DNA of 64,000 nucleotides from CAVZBW01 sp963773635 (GCA_963773635.1 CAVZBW010000002.1:496001-560000); one strand, 5' to 3'; shown: positions 25,305-34,601, counted from the first letter of the stretch. The notes: generated by a model from the sequence alone, not told the origin. Numbers and translations are program-made.

Positions 25305-26762
25305 TCAGGGACAGCGACCCGGCAGCTCGACCAGGCTGCGGGCGGTCCGATCGGCTTCGCCGGCGAGACCGCCGTAGGCCGCGGCGACCGCCGGGTCGGG
25401 GCGCACCCGGTCCACCACCGGATCGACGTCATCGATGGACACCGCGCGCCCGACGGCTCGCCACGTGATGACGGCGGCTCCGGCGAGCGCGGCCAGCCCG
25501 GAGCGGCGCCGCACGCCGGACCGCCCGGTGATCCCCGTGAGGATCTCCACCCACGGGTGGAGATCGCCGCCGGCGGCGAGCGCGATCTCGCCACCGGCGT
25601 CGAGACCGCGCTCGCCGCCGAGAAGCTCGAGGCTCCGGCGGACGTCCCACGCGACACCCTCGATGGCCGCCCGCGCCAGGTCGCCGGCGTGGTGTGCCGG
25701 CGACAGGCCGACCAGGGCGGCCCTCGCCTCGTCCCGCCACCATGGTGCCCGGGCGCCTCCCATCCAGGGGGTCATCCAGAGGCCCCGGGCCCCCGGAGGA
25801 CTGGCGGCCGCCAGATCGGCGAGCTGGGCCGGCGACCGACCCGTGAGGGCGGCGAGCCACTCGAGCAGCGACCCCGCGGCGGCCAGTCCGGCCTCGAGGA
25901 TCCAGCCCTCCAAGGCCCCCCTCGTGACGCTCAGGCCCTCCGGCACCGTTCCCGGCCGGACCGGCACGGGGAGGGAGGCGTTCGCGGTCGTCCCCCACGA
26001 CACCATCGGCCGCGCCGCGCCGGCCCCGCTTCCGAGCACCTCGCAGGCGCGATCGCCCGCGCCCACCACCACGGGTATGCCCGCCGACAGGTCGAGCTCG
26101 CCGGCGGCCGCGGGGAGGAGCGGGCCGGCCACCGCATCGGAGGCCACCACGGGGGGCAGGAGCGCCGCAGCGGATCCGGCGAGCTCGCTCACGGGCCGGC
26201 CGGCGGCCGCGTAGAGGCCGCTCGCCGACGCCAGAGTGGGATCGGTGACCACCGAGCCGGTCAGCCGCCCGACCACGAGATCGCGGGGCGCCAGGATCCA
26301 CCTCGCCGCCGCGAGGCGGCCCGGCTCGTGCGAGGAGAGCCATGCGACCTTGGCGGCCACGGACCGTGCGTCCAGGACCGCGCCCGTGAGCTGGTGGGCC
26401 GCCTCTGCACCCCCGAGCGACCCGGCCAGCACCCGGGCCTCCTCGCCGGCGCGGGCGTCCGACCAGACGAGCGCCGGCCCGAGGGCGCTCCCCTCGGCGC
26501 TGACCGGGACGAAGGTCTGCCGGGCCGCGGCGAACCCGATCGCCTCGACGGGCCATCGGCGGCCGTGCGGGCCGCCCCGCCCACCCCGGGCCTCGGCGGC
26601 GGCCGCCCGTAGGGATGTCCACCAGCCCTCGGGGTCCTGCTCCGATCGCCCCGGCCCTGGGTGCGAGACGGCGACGGCGCAGCGGCCGAAGCCCCGCAAC
26701 CCGTCGACGTCCCACAGCCCCACCTTGGTGTGGGTGGTTCCGAGATCGACCGTGAGGATCAC
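25305..26762 (-). CDS. FGGY-family carbohydrate kinase (xylulokinase-like)
   Basis: A 485-residue sugar kinase. The ATP-binding N-terminal strand reads TVDLGTTHTKVGLWD, the phosphate-2 region VVVGAGDRACEVLGSG, and the adenosine motif LAAGGDLHPWVEILTGI. Overall layout is closest to xylulokinases/gluconokinases, but FGGY substrates cannot be read from sequence by eye. It probably phosphorylates a ketose or sugar acid which the aldolase encoded 27 bp downstream in the transcription-upstream direction then cleaves. Belongs to the kinase/aldolase/dehydrogenase/GH4 cluster. Confidence 0.87.
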   Translation of the reverse strand: MILTVDLGTTHTKVGLWDVDGLRGFGRCAVAVSHPGPGRSEQDPEGWWTSLRAAAAEARGGRGGPHGRRWPVEAIGFAAARQTFVPVSAEGSALGPALVWSDARAGEEARVLAGSLGGAEAAHQLTGAVLDARSVAAKVAWLSSHEPGRLAAARWILAPRDLVVGRLTGSVVTDPTLASASGLYAAAGRPVSELAGSAAALLPPVVASDAVAGPLLPAAAGELDLSAGIPVVVGAGDRACEVLGSGAGAARPMVSWGTTANASLPVPVRPGTVPEGLSVTRGALEGWILEAGLAAAGSLLEWLAALTGRSPAQLADLAAASPPGARGLWMTPWMGGARAPWWRDEARAALVGLSPAHHAGDLARAAIEGVAWDVRRSLELLGGERGLDAGGEIALAAGGDLHPWVEILTGITGRSGVRRRSGLAALAGAAVITWRAVGRAVSIDDVDPVVDRVRPDPAVAAAYGGLAGEADRTARSLVELPGRCP

Positions 26763-26789
26763 GGGATCGCGTCGCCTACGCGGGATCGA

Positions 26790-27567
26790 TCAGGGGGAGG
26801 CGGCGTGCACGATCTCGGCGATCGCCTGCGCCGTCCCCCCGGGGTCCGGGTCTTGGTAGATGGACCGGCCGATCGCCAAGCCCCCTGCCCCGCCGCGCAT
26901 GACGTCGAGGGCCTCGGCGAGGAGGCCCTCTCGGCCCTCGGCGCGACGAGGTCCGCCGAGGAAGAGGACGGGAGCACCGACGCTCGCCACGACCCGCCCG
27001 ACCGCCGAGACCCTGTCCCGGCCGGGTCGTGCCTCGGGAACCGGGACCTTGAGCAACGGAGCCCCCATGTCGTGGGCGACGACCGCGGCGAGGACGACGT
27101 CGTCGAGTCGACGCGACATGGCTCCGTCTCGCCACGACACCGCCTCGACCATGGCCTCGAGGCCGGCCCTCCGGGCCTCCTCGAGCACCTTGCCGAGCAG
27201 CTCGAGCGCCTCGGACGTCAACGGGGACGAGAGGTCGATCCGGGTCATGTGCTTGACCCCGTCGAGCCCCGACTCGGCGGCGCGACGCACGGTGGTGACG
27301 AGCCGATCGTCCAGCTCGAAGACCGAGCCTGCGAGACCCGTACGGTTGAGGGACAGATAGCAACGATGACCCGGGCCCGCCGACCCGGACGCCCGCAGGT
27401 CCTCGAGAGGCTGCACCGAGGCAAGCAGGCCGTCGCAGTGCACCAGCGCCTTGCCGAGCGCCGCGCACAGCTCGTGATAGGGCTCGATGGTGACGACTCC
27501 CCGGGCTCGGTGGTCCGCGGCCAGGATGAGCGCCGGGACGCGGCAGCGGTCCCTTGCCGGACGACAT
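26790..27567 (-). CDS. Class I aldolase (DeoC/LsrF/FbaB-type), start region possibly frameshifted
   Basis: A TIM-barrel aldolase beginning ALILAADHRARGVVT. The Schiff-base lysine candidate is in APLLKVPVPEA, and the phosphate-binding loops are LFLGGPRR and GGAGGLAIGRSIYQ. The family includes LsrF, IolJ-like and class I fructose-bisphosphate aldolases. The coding frame has no ATG/GTG/TTG near its N-terminus. The ATG at 27567 (MSSGKGPLPR) is in another frame, and deleting one C of the run at 27535-27537 would join it to PALILAADH. A CTG start overlapping the next gene is the alternative. It should cleave the phosphorylated sugar from the FGGY kinase. Confidence 0.75.
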
Positions 27568-27574
27568 GGCGCGG

Positions 27575-28477
27575 TCAGCCCGCTCCGGGCGGGTCGATCC
27601 CCGCCAGCCGGAAGAGCACCTTGGCCAAGGACGAGAAGTCCTCCCGGCCGTAGCCGGCGGTGGATGCGGCGGCGAGCGCCTGCCGCGAGGCGGCGGTCGA
27701 GACGAGCGGCACGCCGGCCGATGCGCCGTAGGCGAGCGCCAGGTCGAGATCCTTGGCCATGAGATCCGTCATGAAGCCCGGTTGCCACCCGTTGGAGGCG
27801 GGGCTGTCGGGGACCACCCCGGGCACCGGAAGCCTCGTGCGCACGGCCACGCAGTCGCCGGTGGCGTGGGTCAGGACCTCGTGGAGCTTGGCCGGGTCCG
27901 CTCCCGAACGCGTGGCCAGCGCGGTCGCCTCGGCGGTGGCGAGCATCTGGGCCGCGTAGATGAGATTGTTGCAGAGCTTGACCACCTGGCCCATGCCGGG
28001 CCCCCCGACGTGGACGATCAACCCCGCGAAGGGCTCCATGGCCGGCCGCGCCGCGTCGAGGTCGGCCTCCTCGCCCCCGACCATGAGCGTGAGGGTGCCC
28101 CGGGCGGCTCCGGCCGTGCCGCCCGAGAGCGGCGCGTCGAGATAGCGGGCGCCCACCTCCCCCACCCGTCGGTGCTGCGCCCGTTCCACGTCGGGGTCGA
28201 TGGTCGAGCAGTCCACGACCAGGTGTCGCGGGCCCAGCGCCGGCAGCATGTCGCCCACCACCTGGACCACGTCGGGGGAGTTGGGCACGCAGAGAAAGAC
28301 CAGGTCGCTCGCCTCGGCCACCTCGAGCGGGCCCGAGGCCTCGACCGCCCCGGCGTCGACCGCGGCCTCCACCGGTCCGCGGCTCCGTGAGGCGACCACC
28401 ACGTCGTGCCGGGCGCCGACCAGGTGTCGGGTCATGGGTAGACCCATCGCCCCGAGACCGACAAACCCGAGCTTCAT
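27575..28477 (-). CDS. Beta-hydroxyacid dehydrogenase (HIBADH/GarR family)
   Basis: A 300-residue dehydrogenase with N-terminal Rossmann motif LGFVGLGAMGLPM, the substrate-binding DAPLSGGTAGA segment and the catalytic lysine in GQVVKLCNNLI. The family reduces or oxidises small 3-hydroxyacids: 3-hydroxyisobutyrate, tartronate semialdehyde or 3-sulfolactaldehyde. In this cluster it most likely reduces the aldehyde released by the aldolase, by analogy with GarR and YihU. A GGGAAGG site precedes the ATG. It is followed directly by the aldolase. Confidence 0.9.
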   Translation of the reverse strand: MKLGFVGLGAMGLPMTRHLVGARHDVVVASRSRGPVEAAVDAGAVEASGPLEVAEASDLVFLCVPNSPDVVQVVGDMLPALGPRHLVVDCSTIDPDVERAQHRRVGEVGARYLDAPLSGGTAGAARGTLTLMVGGEEADLDAARPAMEPFAGLIVHVGGPGMGQVVKLCNNLIYAAQMLATAEATALATRSGADPAKLHEVLTHATGDCVAVRTRLPVPGVVPDSPASNGWQPGFMTDLMAKDLDLALAYGASAGVPLVSTAASRQALAAASTAGYGREDFSSLAKVLFRLAGIDPPGAG

Positions 28478-28537
28478 GGCACCTTCCCCTCTGACGTCGG
28501 GCCGCGTGGAGCGGTGGGCTCGAGGCCCCTCACGTCG

Positions 28538-29893
28538 TCACGCGAACTGTGGGAGCCACCGGGCCGTTCCCTCGAGGAGCTCCCCGATCATCTCGTCCTG
28601 CCGCCCGAGGTCGATGCGCCCCGCGAGCGGATCGAGGGCGAAGGCCTCGCCGGTCGCCACCCGGTCCCCCGCCAAGGCAGCCTCGACGGTCAATTCCTGC
28701 ACCTCCACGTGGCGTCGGACCAGCTCGTTGAGCGGCGGCGTGGCACGTGCGACGTCCCGGCCCCGGATCCCCTGGTCGTCGACCACACCGATGCATTCGA
28801 CGACGACGTCGGGGGGCAATCCGGGGCATTGCCCGGCGTTGGGGACGTTGACCGGCAGCTCCCTCGGGCTACCGGTCACGAGCGAGTCGATGACGGGCGC
28901 CGGCAGCTCGCCGGACTGCCAGGTGACAAGCTGGTCGTCGCCGGAGAGCATGGCGTCGACGTGGGCCACGTACTCGCGCTGGTGCTCCTCGCGCCGGGCG
29001 ATCGACGTGAGCTCGATCCCCCAGTCCTCGCCCCACCCCGACTCCTCCGTGAGGATGAACGGGAGGAACTCCGCGATGTGCCGGTCGCCCGCGGCGGGCA
29101 GGAGCCCCCATCGGTCGAAGAGCGACAGCTTGAGAAAGTGGCGCCGCCCGAAATCGAGCGTGGAGAAGGGTTCCGCCTCTGCGCGCTCGGGTCCGGGCGC
29201 CAACGCCCGCAGGCCACCGTTGGACTCGACGATCTCGCGGAGGACCTCCCAGCCGCTGCCACCGTCGATCTCCAGGTCGGTCAGCACCGGGAAGTGGTTG
29301 ACCCCCATGACGGTGGGCCGGACGGCCTCCGCCGGCTTGCCCAGCGCGATCGCCAGATCGAGACAGAAGTTGCCAACCTCGTGGCAGAGACCGACCGTCT
29401 TGATCGCCGTCTCCCGGCAGACGGCGCGGGTGAGACAGCTCATGGGATTGGTGATGTTGAGCAACCAGGCGTCCGGGCAGACGTCTGCCATGTCGCGCGC
29501 GATGCCGACCAGCACCGGGACGTTGCGCAGCGATCGGTTGATGCCGCCGGGCCCGACGGTGTCCCCCACCGACTGGCGGATCCCGTAACGGGCCGGAGTC
29601 TCGAGATCCACGCGCATGGACTCGAAGCCGCCCGTCGAGATCGTGACGACGACGAAGTCCGCACCGTCGAGGGCGCGGCGCTGATCGGTCGTCGTCTCGA
29701 AGGTGGCCTTGGCGCCCAGGGCGTCGCTGATGCGCTCCCCCAGGGCCCGCATCGCGCCGAGCGGCGCCGGGTCGATGTCCTCGAGGACGATGTGGCATCC
29801 GGCCATCGAGGGGGTGGACAGCAGGTCCGCCAGCAGCTCCGGGGACCACTGGTAGCTGCCACCGCCGACGATCGTGATCTGCGTGTCGCTCAT
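28538..29893 (-). CDS. Family GH4 glycosidase (NAD+/metal-dependent)
   Basis: A 451-residue GH4 enzyme. The NAD-binding N-terminus is ITIVGGGSYQWSP, with NPM at 149-151 and the metal-ligand motif CHEV at 170-173 (Cys170, His171), then VNHFPVL. GH4 enzymes hydrolyse glycosides by transient oxidation at C3. The CHEV variant is associated with alpha-glucosidase-type members, while CHSV marks melibiases, so an alpha-glucoside or uronide is likely rather than a 6-phosphoglycoside. It is the first gene of a cluster with dehydrogenase, aldolase and kinase and probably releases the sugar that they process. Confidence 0.9.
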   Translation of the reverse strand: MSDTQITIVGGGSYQWSPELLADLLSTPSMAGCHIVLEDIDPAPLGAMRALGERISDALGAKATFETTTDQRRALDGADFVVVTISTGGFESMRVDLETPARYGIRQSVGDTVGPGGINRSLRNVPVLVGIARDMADVCPDAWLLNITNPMSCLTRAVCRETAIKTVGLCHEVGNFCLDLAIALGKPAEAVRPTVMGVNHFPVLTDLEIDGGSGWEVLREIVESNGGLRALAPGPERAEAEPFSTLDFGRRHFLKLSLFDRWGLLPAAGDRHIAEFLPFILTEESGWGEDWGIELTSIARREEHQREYVAHVDAMLSGDDQLVTWQSGELPAPVIDSLVTGSPRELPVNVPNAGQCPGLPPDVVVECIGVVDDQGIRGRDVARATPPLNELVRRHVEVQELTVEAALAGDRVATGEAFALDPLAGRIDLGRQDEMIGELLEGTARWLPQFA

Positions 29894-29989
29894 GCGGGTC
29901 GCCCCCTGGATCGCGGTCCTCGTCGCCCGGTGTCCCTGCGGCGCCGGACTCCACGTGACGCCGGGTTCACTGTACCGAAGCGCATGTTT

Positions 29990-30766
29990 TCAGACGACGC
30001 CGCAGACGCCGCCGTCGACGTTCACCCCTGCGCCCGTCACGTAACTCGCCCTCGACGAGAGGAGGTAGACCACCAGGTCGGCAAACTCCTGAGCGGCCCC
30101 GACCCGCCCGAGGGGGATGTCGGCGTCCCTCGCGATCTGCGCGTAGAGCTCCTCCGGCGAGACGCCGGTGGCCGCCGCACGTCGCTCCCACTGAGCGCTC
30201 TCGATGTAGCCCACCAGCACGGCGTTCACCCGGATGCCGGAGGGTCCGAGCTCCTTCGAGAGTGCCTTGGACAGCGCGAGGCCGGCCGCGCGCGACACGG
30301 AGGTGGGGGTCGATCCGGCGCCCGGCGTCTTGGCGGAGATGGCCAGGACGTTGACCACCGACCCTCGGGTCCTGCGCAGTTCGTGGAGGGCGAGGCGGGT
30401 CAGCCGCACGGCCGAGTGGAGCTTCAGGTCCATGTCCTCGTAGAAGTCGCCGTCCTCGGAATTGGCGAGAAGCTTGGCGCTGCTGCGCCCCGCGTTGTTG
30501 ACCAGCCCGTCGATCCGGCCGAAGCGTTCCATCGCCTCGTCGACGAAGCGGCGCAGATCGTCGAGCCGGGTCACGTCGGCCGGTACGTCCAACACGTTGC
30601 CGCCCGAGGCGCGCAGGTCCCGAGCCGTGGCCTCGAGCCGCTCGACGTTGCGGGCGCAGAGGGCCACCGATGCGCCCTCGGACACGAGGGATCGGCACAC
30701 CGCCCGACCCAGACCGTCCGAACCGCCTGTCACCAGCACCGCCTTGCCCGCGAGGTCGAGGTCCAT
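29990..30766 (-). CDS. SDR-family protein lacking the Tyr/Lys catalytic pair
   Basis: A 258-residue short-chain dehydrogenase fold: TGGSDGLG at 13-20 binds the cofactor, NNAG at 90-93 is intact and Ser144 is present. Where YxxxK is expected the sequence reads TSVSR at 155-159, so Thr and Arg replace the catalytic Tyr and Lys. The C-terminal GPSGIRVNAVLVGYIE and VTGAGVNVDGGV are normal. Either it uses another acid/base or it is not a dehydrogenase. ATG 30766 follows TACCGT by seven bases on the minus strand. It is divergent from the MFS gene. Confidence 0.87.
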   Translation of the reverse strand: MDLDLAGKAVLVTGGSDGLGRAVCRSLVSEGASVALCARNVERLEATARDLRASGGNVLDVPADVTRLDDLRRFVDEAMERFGRIDGLVNNAGRSSAKLLANSEDGDFYEDMDLKLHSAVRLTRLALHELRRTRGSVVNVLAISAKTPGAGSTPTSVSRAAGLALSKALSKELGPSGIRVNAVLVGYIESAQWERRAAATGVSPEELYAQIARDADIPLGRVGAAQEFADLVVYLLSSRASYVTGAGVNVDGGVCGVV

Positions 30767-30773
30767 CGCAGCG

Positions 30774-30779
30774 ACGGTA
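30774..30779 (-). promoter_or_regulatory. Putative -10 (TACCGT) of the SDR gene
   Basis: TACCGT on the minus strand is seven bases from the ATG at 30766, a leaderless arrangement. The same hexamer serves the divergent MFS gene 40 bp away. Confidence 0.4.
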
Positions 30780-30818
30780 GCGCCTGTGTCGGGGTCGAGG
30801 CCCGACCCACGGGCCAAG

Positions 30819-30824
30819 TACCGT
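30819..30824 (+). promoter_or_regulatory. Putative -10 (TACCGT) of the MFS gene
   Basis: TACCGT lies seven bases before the GTG at 30832, mirroring the element of the divergent SDR gene. Confidence 0.4.
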
Positions 30825-30831
30825 CGGCGGC

Positions 30832-32246
30832 GTGAGCAGCGTCCCGCCTCACGCCGACGAAACGGGGACGGCGCCGGATGCCGAGGCGGCGACGGCTACC
30901 CGTCGGCTGATCCTGGCCCTCTCGCTGAGCGTCTTTCTGCTGTGGGCCGGAGCGGGGGCCATCCTCCCCCTGTTGCCCGTCTATCTCCGCCAGCGCGGGG
31001 GGTCCGACGCCCTGATCGGTGCCGTCATGGGGGCATTCTTCATTGCCGGCGTCCTCTCCCAGTACCCGGCGGGGCGCCTCGCCGATCGTGTCGGCCGCCT
31101 CCAGGTGCTCATCGCCGGGCTCCTCGTGTGCGCGGTGGCGAGCGCGGGCTTCCTCCTCCCCTGGGGCAACGGTGCGACGATTCCCCTGCGCGCCCTGCAG
31201 GGCGTCGGCGCCGGGGCGGCGGAGGTCGCGGCGCTGGCCATGGTCGGGGCGTCGGTGCCCCTGCGGTCCCGGGGGGCGGCATTTGGGCGGGTCTACGGCG
31301 CGTTGATCGCGGGACTGGCCGTCGGCCCCATGCTCGGGAGCCTCGTGGGGGCGGTGCACATGAACTGGGTGTTCATCACGGCCGCGGCCACCTCGCTACT
31401 CGGCATTGTTCCGGTCCTCCGCTACCACGGCCGGGTGACTGCGGCCTCCGCCTCGACCACGCGGGGGGCGAGGCGACCGCCCACGGTGGGCACCCCGTCA
31501 CCCACGAGGCCGACGGGACCGGGGATGGCGGCCGGGAGGAGCCCTCGCTCTCCCCCTGGCACAACCGGGCGTTCCTCGGCGCCCTCGTCGCCGCTGCGGT
31601 CATCGGCCTGACCGGGGGCGTGTACGAGAGCTGCTGGACGCTGCTGCTGCGCGACCGGGGTGCCGCCAACTGGCAGATCGGCCTGTCATGGACCCTCTTC
31701 GCCGCGCCGTTCGTGGCCATGTCCCGGCCGGCCGGGTGGCTGGCGGACCACTTCGATCGCCGCGTCGTGGCGGTGGCCGGCCTGGGGTCGTGGGCGGCCT
31801 TCCTCGCCATCTATCCGTGGCTGCACATCGTCGGGTTCATGCTCGGCCTGGCCGTGATCGAGGCCGTCAGCGCGGCGGTGACCTATCCGAGCGTGCAGTC
31901 GATGCTCACCGAGTCGGTCCCTGCCCGGCGCTCGGGCCACGCCCAGGGCCTGTTCGCGAGCAGCGAGACCGCGGCCACCGGGGTGTCGGCGACGGTCGGA
32001 GGAGCGCTGTTCGGAGTGGCCCTCTGGGTTCCCTTCCTGTCCTGTGCGGTGGCGGCCACCCTGCTCACGGTCGTGCTCGCCCTCCTGTGGCGAAAGGCTT
32101 CGGGGAGGGTGCCCGGGCCCAGGTCAGCTCTGCAGGTCGGCGACGGCCGCGGCCAGGTCCTCGAGCTCGCCCCGCCACCGCCCGGGGGGCTCCAGGGGGC
32201 GTACTACGAATTTGGAGAAGCCGAGGGCGACGAAGTCCTCGAGTAG
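30832..32246 (+). pseudogene. MFS transporter, frameshifted in the central loop
   Basis: The first frame encodes membrane segments 1-6 (LSLSVFLLWAGAGAILPLLPVY start; loop motif GRLADRVGRLQV) up to LRYHGR. A second frame carries segments 7-12 from WHNRAFLGALVAAAVIGLTGG to VVLALLWRK. The two halves join in the hydrophilic central loop with one base missing, somewhere in 31425-31470; a run of six G at 31463-31468 is a likely site. The reconstructed protein of about 470 residues is a normal-length drug/sugar-type MFS member. The last 120 bp overlap the convergent monooxygenase gene. Substrate unknown. Confidence 0.8.
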
Positions 32247-33008
32247 GGCCCGTAGGGCCGGCAGGCCGGCAGGCACGACGTCGTCGAGCTCCCGGCCCCG
32301 GAGCCGGGTGCGCAAGAGCTCCGCCGACGCCCCCCGGGGATCGGATCGCCGATAGAGCACGCTCACGCCGAAGTGCTCGGGACTGATGCTGCGACCCGCC
32401 TCGTCGGCGGCCTGGTCCACCACCTGGCGACCCTCGGCCGCCTCCGCGGGAGTGCAGAATGCGGGGAGCCAGCCGTCAAAGAGCCGCCCGCAACGCACGA
32501 GCGCCGCCCGGGTCTGGCCACCCGACCAGACATCGAAGGGGTCCTGGACCGGCACGGGCGAGAGCGCGACGTCCTCCAGATGGCCGAGGGCGCCCCGGTA
32601 GGTCACCCGCTCTCCGGCCCAGAGCTTCCGGAGCACGGGCATGGCCTCGTCCATCAGCGCACCCCGCTGCCCGGGCGGCGGGCCGACCGCCTCCCGCTCG
32701 GCACCCTGCGCGATGCCGGGAACCATGGTGACCAGGCACCGGCCCCCGCTCAACGCGTCGAGCGAGGCGACCGCCTTGGCGAGGCGGAGCAGGTTGCGCC
32801 CCGGTAGGAGCATGGTCGTCCCGAGCTTGAGCCCCGGGCTCCGCCCTCCGAGCCAGGCGAGACCGACGAGGGGATCCACCGTCGCTCCCGTCAGGATCTC
32901 GGGCAACCAGATGGAGTCGAATCCGAGCTCGTCGAGGTCGTCGGCCAGGACCGCCAATTCCTCCGGGCCGGTGGAGGTCCCCGCGCCGATGCCGATACGC
33001 ACCTTCAT
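32124..33008 (-). CDS. Luciferase-like (F420/FMN) monooxygenase family protein
   Basis: A 294-residue TIM-barrel of the luciferase-like family: RIGIGAGTSTGPEELAVLAD at the N-terminus, FDSIWLPE, the LDALSGGRCLVTMVPGIAQG segment and PVPVQDPFDVWSGGQT. The GxGxG...-type flavin region and short length suit F420-dependent actinobacterial members. Substrate unknown. The ATG overlaps the stop of the upstream cupin gene (ATGA), placing it third in an operon with threonine aldolase and the cupin. Confidence 0.86.
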   Translation of the reverse strand: MKVRIGIGAGTSTGPEELAVLADDLDELGFDSIWLPEILTGATVDPLVGLAWLGGRSPGLKLGTTMLLPGRNLLRLAKAVASLDALSGGRCLVTMVPGIAQGAEREAVGPPPGQRGALMDEAMPVLRKLWAGERVTYRGALGHLEDVALSPVPVQDPFDVWSGGQTRAALVRCGRLFDGWLPAFCTPAEAAEGRQVVDQAADEAGRSISPEHFGVSVLYRRSDPRGASAELLRTRLRGRELDDVVPAGLPALRALLEDFVALGFSKFVVRPLEPPGRWRGELEDLAAAVADLQS

Positions 33009-33493
33009 GGCCTCACGCCCTCCTGTCCGTCCTCGCGGTACAGCTCGAACCCGTCGTAGGTGAACGCGGGCGAGACGGTGCACCCCACCAACGCGAACAC
33101 GCCGAGCGGGGTCGCACGCTGCCAGGCACCGGGGGGCACGATCACCTGAGGAGTCTGCCCGTCGTGCAGATCCGGCCCCAGCACGTGACGCCGCTCCGCC
33201 GCCGATCCGGGGTCGATCACCAGCTCGAGCGGATCTCCGAGGTAGTGGTGCCAGATCTCGGTCGCATCGATGCGGTGCTGGAGGGAGCGCTCCCCACGGC
33301 GGAGCAGGTAGTAGATGGCGCTCCCGCTCGACCGCTGCCCCGGAGCGCTCTCGGCCCTCCACGTGCGCCGGAACCACCCTCCCTCGGGATGCGGCTCGAG
33401 GGACAGAAGATCGATGAGGTCGTGCCCGTCGCTGCCCAGCTCATCGGAGCTCGCCGGGGCGGGCCGCGGGTCGGGCCCTCGGGGCACGCTCAC
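33005..33493 (-). CDS. DUF985 cupin-fold protein
   Basis: A 162-residue cupin_5 (DUF985) protein. Landmarks are LEPHPEGGWFRRTWR, SAIYYLLRRGERSLQHRID and EIWHHYLGDPLELV, with histidines in the expected metal/ligand positions. Function is unknown in most members; some act on sugar or plant-hormone-like ligands. It is translationally coupled at both ends: GTGA overlap with threonine aldolase and ATGA overlap with the monooxygenase. Confidence 0.88.
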   Translation of the reverse strand: MSVPRGPDPRPAPASSDELGSDGHDLIDLLSLEPHPEGGWFRRTWRAESAPGQRSSGSAIYYLLRRGERSLQHRIDATEIWHHYLGDPLELVIDPGSAAERRHVLGPDLHDGQTPQVIVPPGAWQRATPLGVFALVGCTVSPAFTYDGFELYREDGQEGVRP

Positions 33494-34587
33494 ACCGGAG
33501 CCGAGCGAAACGCCGACAGAGCCCGGTCGATGCCCGCGTCGTCGACATCGTGATGGGTCACCAGCCGCACCACCCCGGGAGCGATGGACCCTGCGAGTAT
33601 CCCCTGCGCCCCGAGATGCTTGAGGAGGAGGGCGGGATCCGGGTGGCGGAAGGTGACGATGTTGGTACGCACCGCTCGGCGCGCGGGTGCTCCCTCCGGC
33701 CAGCGTTGCTCGATCCCGTCACGGAGCCGGGCGGCCCGCCGGTGGTCCTCGGCCAGGCGCTCGACCATGCTCCCGAGGGCGACCAGACCCGCTGCTGCGA
33801 GGACCCCGGCCTGGCGCATCGCCCCGCCCAGGCGCTTTCGCTCCAGCCTGGCCTCGGAGATGACGTCCCTCGGTCCGGCGAGCAGCGACCCGACCGGGGC
33901 GCAGAGGCCCTTGGACAGGCAGCTCATGACCGTCGTCGCAGGCCGGGCCATCTCCTCGGCCGAGACGCCCGTGGCGACCTCTGCATTGAAGAGCCTGGCG
34001 CCGTCCATGTGCATCGGGACCTCCGGCGCCGCAGCCCGCAGGGCTGAGAGGTCCTCGGGGGACCACGCCGCGCCGCACGCCGCCATGTGGGTGTTCTCCA
34101 CGCAGACCAGGCACACGGGGGGCTGGTGGTAGAGGCTCGCATCTACCAGGTCCCTGAGGGTCTCTGGGCTCAGCATGCCCCCGGGGTCGTCGAGGGGGTA
34201 CAGCTGGACACTGGCATTGACCCCGCTCGCCCCGGCCTCGTAGGCGACCACGTGCTGGCGGCGACCGGCGACGACGAGCTCGCCCCGCCGGCCGAGCACT
34301 CGGAGGGCCAGTTGGTTGGCCATCGTGCCCGACGGGACGAAGACCGCCGCATCCTTGCCGACGCGCTCGGCATAGCGCTCCTCGAGCTCGTTGACGGTGG
34401 GGTCCTCCCCGTAGCCGTCGTCTCCGACCTCGGCCTCCGCCATGGCGCGCCGCATTGCGGGGGTGGGGCGGGTCACCGTGTCGCTGCGCAGGTCGACGAC
34501 GGGCGCACGGACGGGGGCGCCGGCCGGCGAGGGCCCGACGAGAGCGGACGGCTCCGTGGCCGGAGGACCAACGGATGGGGAGGTCAT
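33490..34587 (-). CDS. ltaE: Low-specificity L-threonine aldolase
   Basis: A 365-residue fold-type I PLP enzyme that splits threonine or allo-threonine to glycine and acetaldehyde. VDLRSDTVTRPTPAMRRAM is the family start, FVPSGTMANQLAL binds cofactor, HMDGARLFNA provides the ring Asp, and the Schiff-base lysine is in SCLSKGLCAPVGS. About 28 residues precede the core, so a later start is possible, but TACGCT eight bases before ATG 34587 supports a leaderless start there. It leads the aldolase/cupin/monooxygenase operon. Confidence 0.93.
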   Translation of the reverse strand: MTSPSVGPPATEPSALVGPSPAGAPVRAPVVDLRSDTVTRPTPAMRRAMAEAEVGDDGYGEDPTVNELEERYAERVGKDAAVFVPSGTMANQLALRVLGRRGELVVAGRRQHVVAYEAGASGVNASVQLYPLDDPGGMLSPETLRDLVDASLYHQPPVCLVCVENTHMAACGAAWSPEDLSALRAAAPEVPMHMDGARLFNAEVATGVSAEEMARPATTVMSCLSKGLCAPVGSLLAGPRDVISEARLERKRLGGAMRQAGVLAAAGLVALGSMVERLAEDHRRAARLRDGIEQRWPEGAPARRAVRTNIVTFRHPDPALLLKHLGAQGILAGSIAPGVVRLVTHHDVDDAGIDRALSAFRSAPV

Positions 34588-34595
34588 CCCCTACG

Positions 34596-34601
34596 AGCGT
34601 A
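34596..34601 (-). promoter_or_regulatory. Putative -10 (TACGCT) of ltaE
   Basis: On the minus strand TACGCT (TAnnnT) stands eight bases before the ATG, in the 166-bp divergent gap with the plus-strand monooxygenase. Confidence 0.3.

Noticed and set aside
21909..26612. A 1567-codon open frame on the plus strand
   Set aside because: It is the antisense of the livHM, MFS-LivF and FGGY genes, is dominated by Arg/His/Glu/Asp/Gly as expected for a shadow in GC-rich DNA, and contains no recognisable domain.
25305..29893. Sulfoquinovose (sulfo-EMP) catabolic cluster
   Set aside because: The aldolase and YihU-like dehydrogenase would fit, but the kinase is FGGY rather than PfkB-type, the glycosidase is GH4 rather than GH31, and no isomerase is present.
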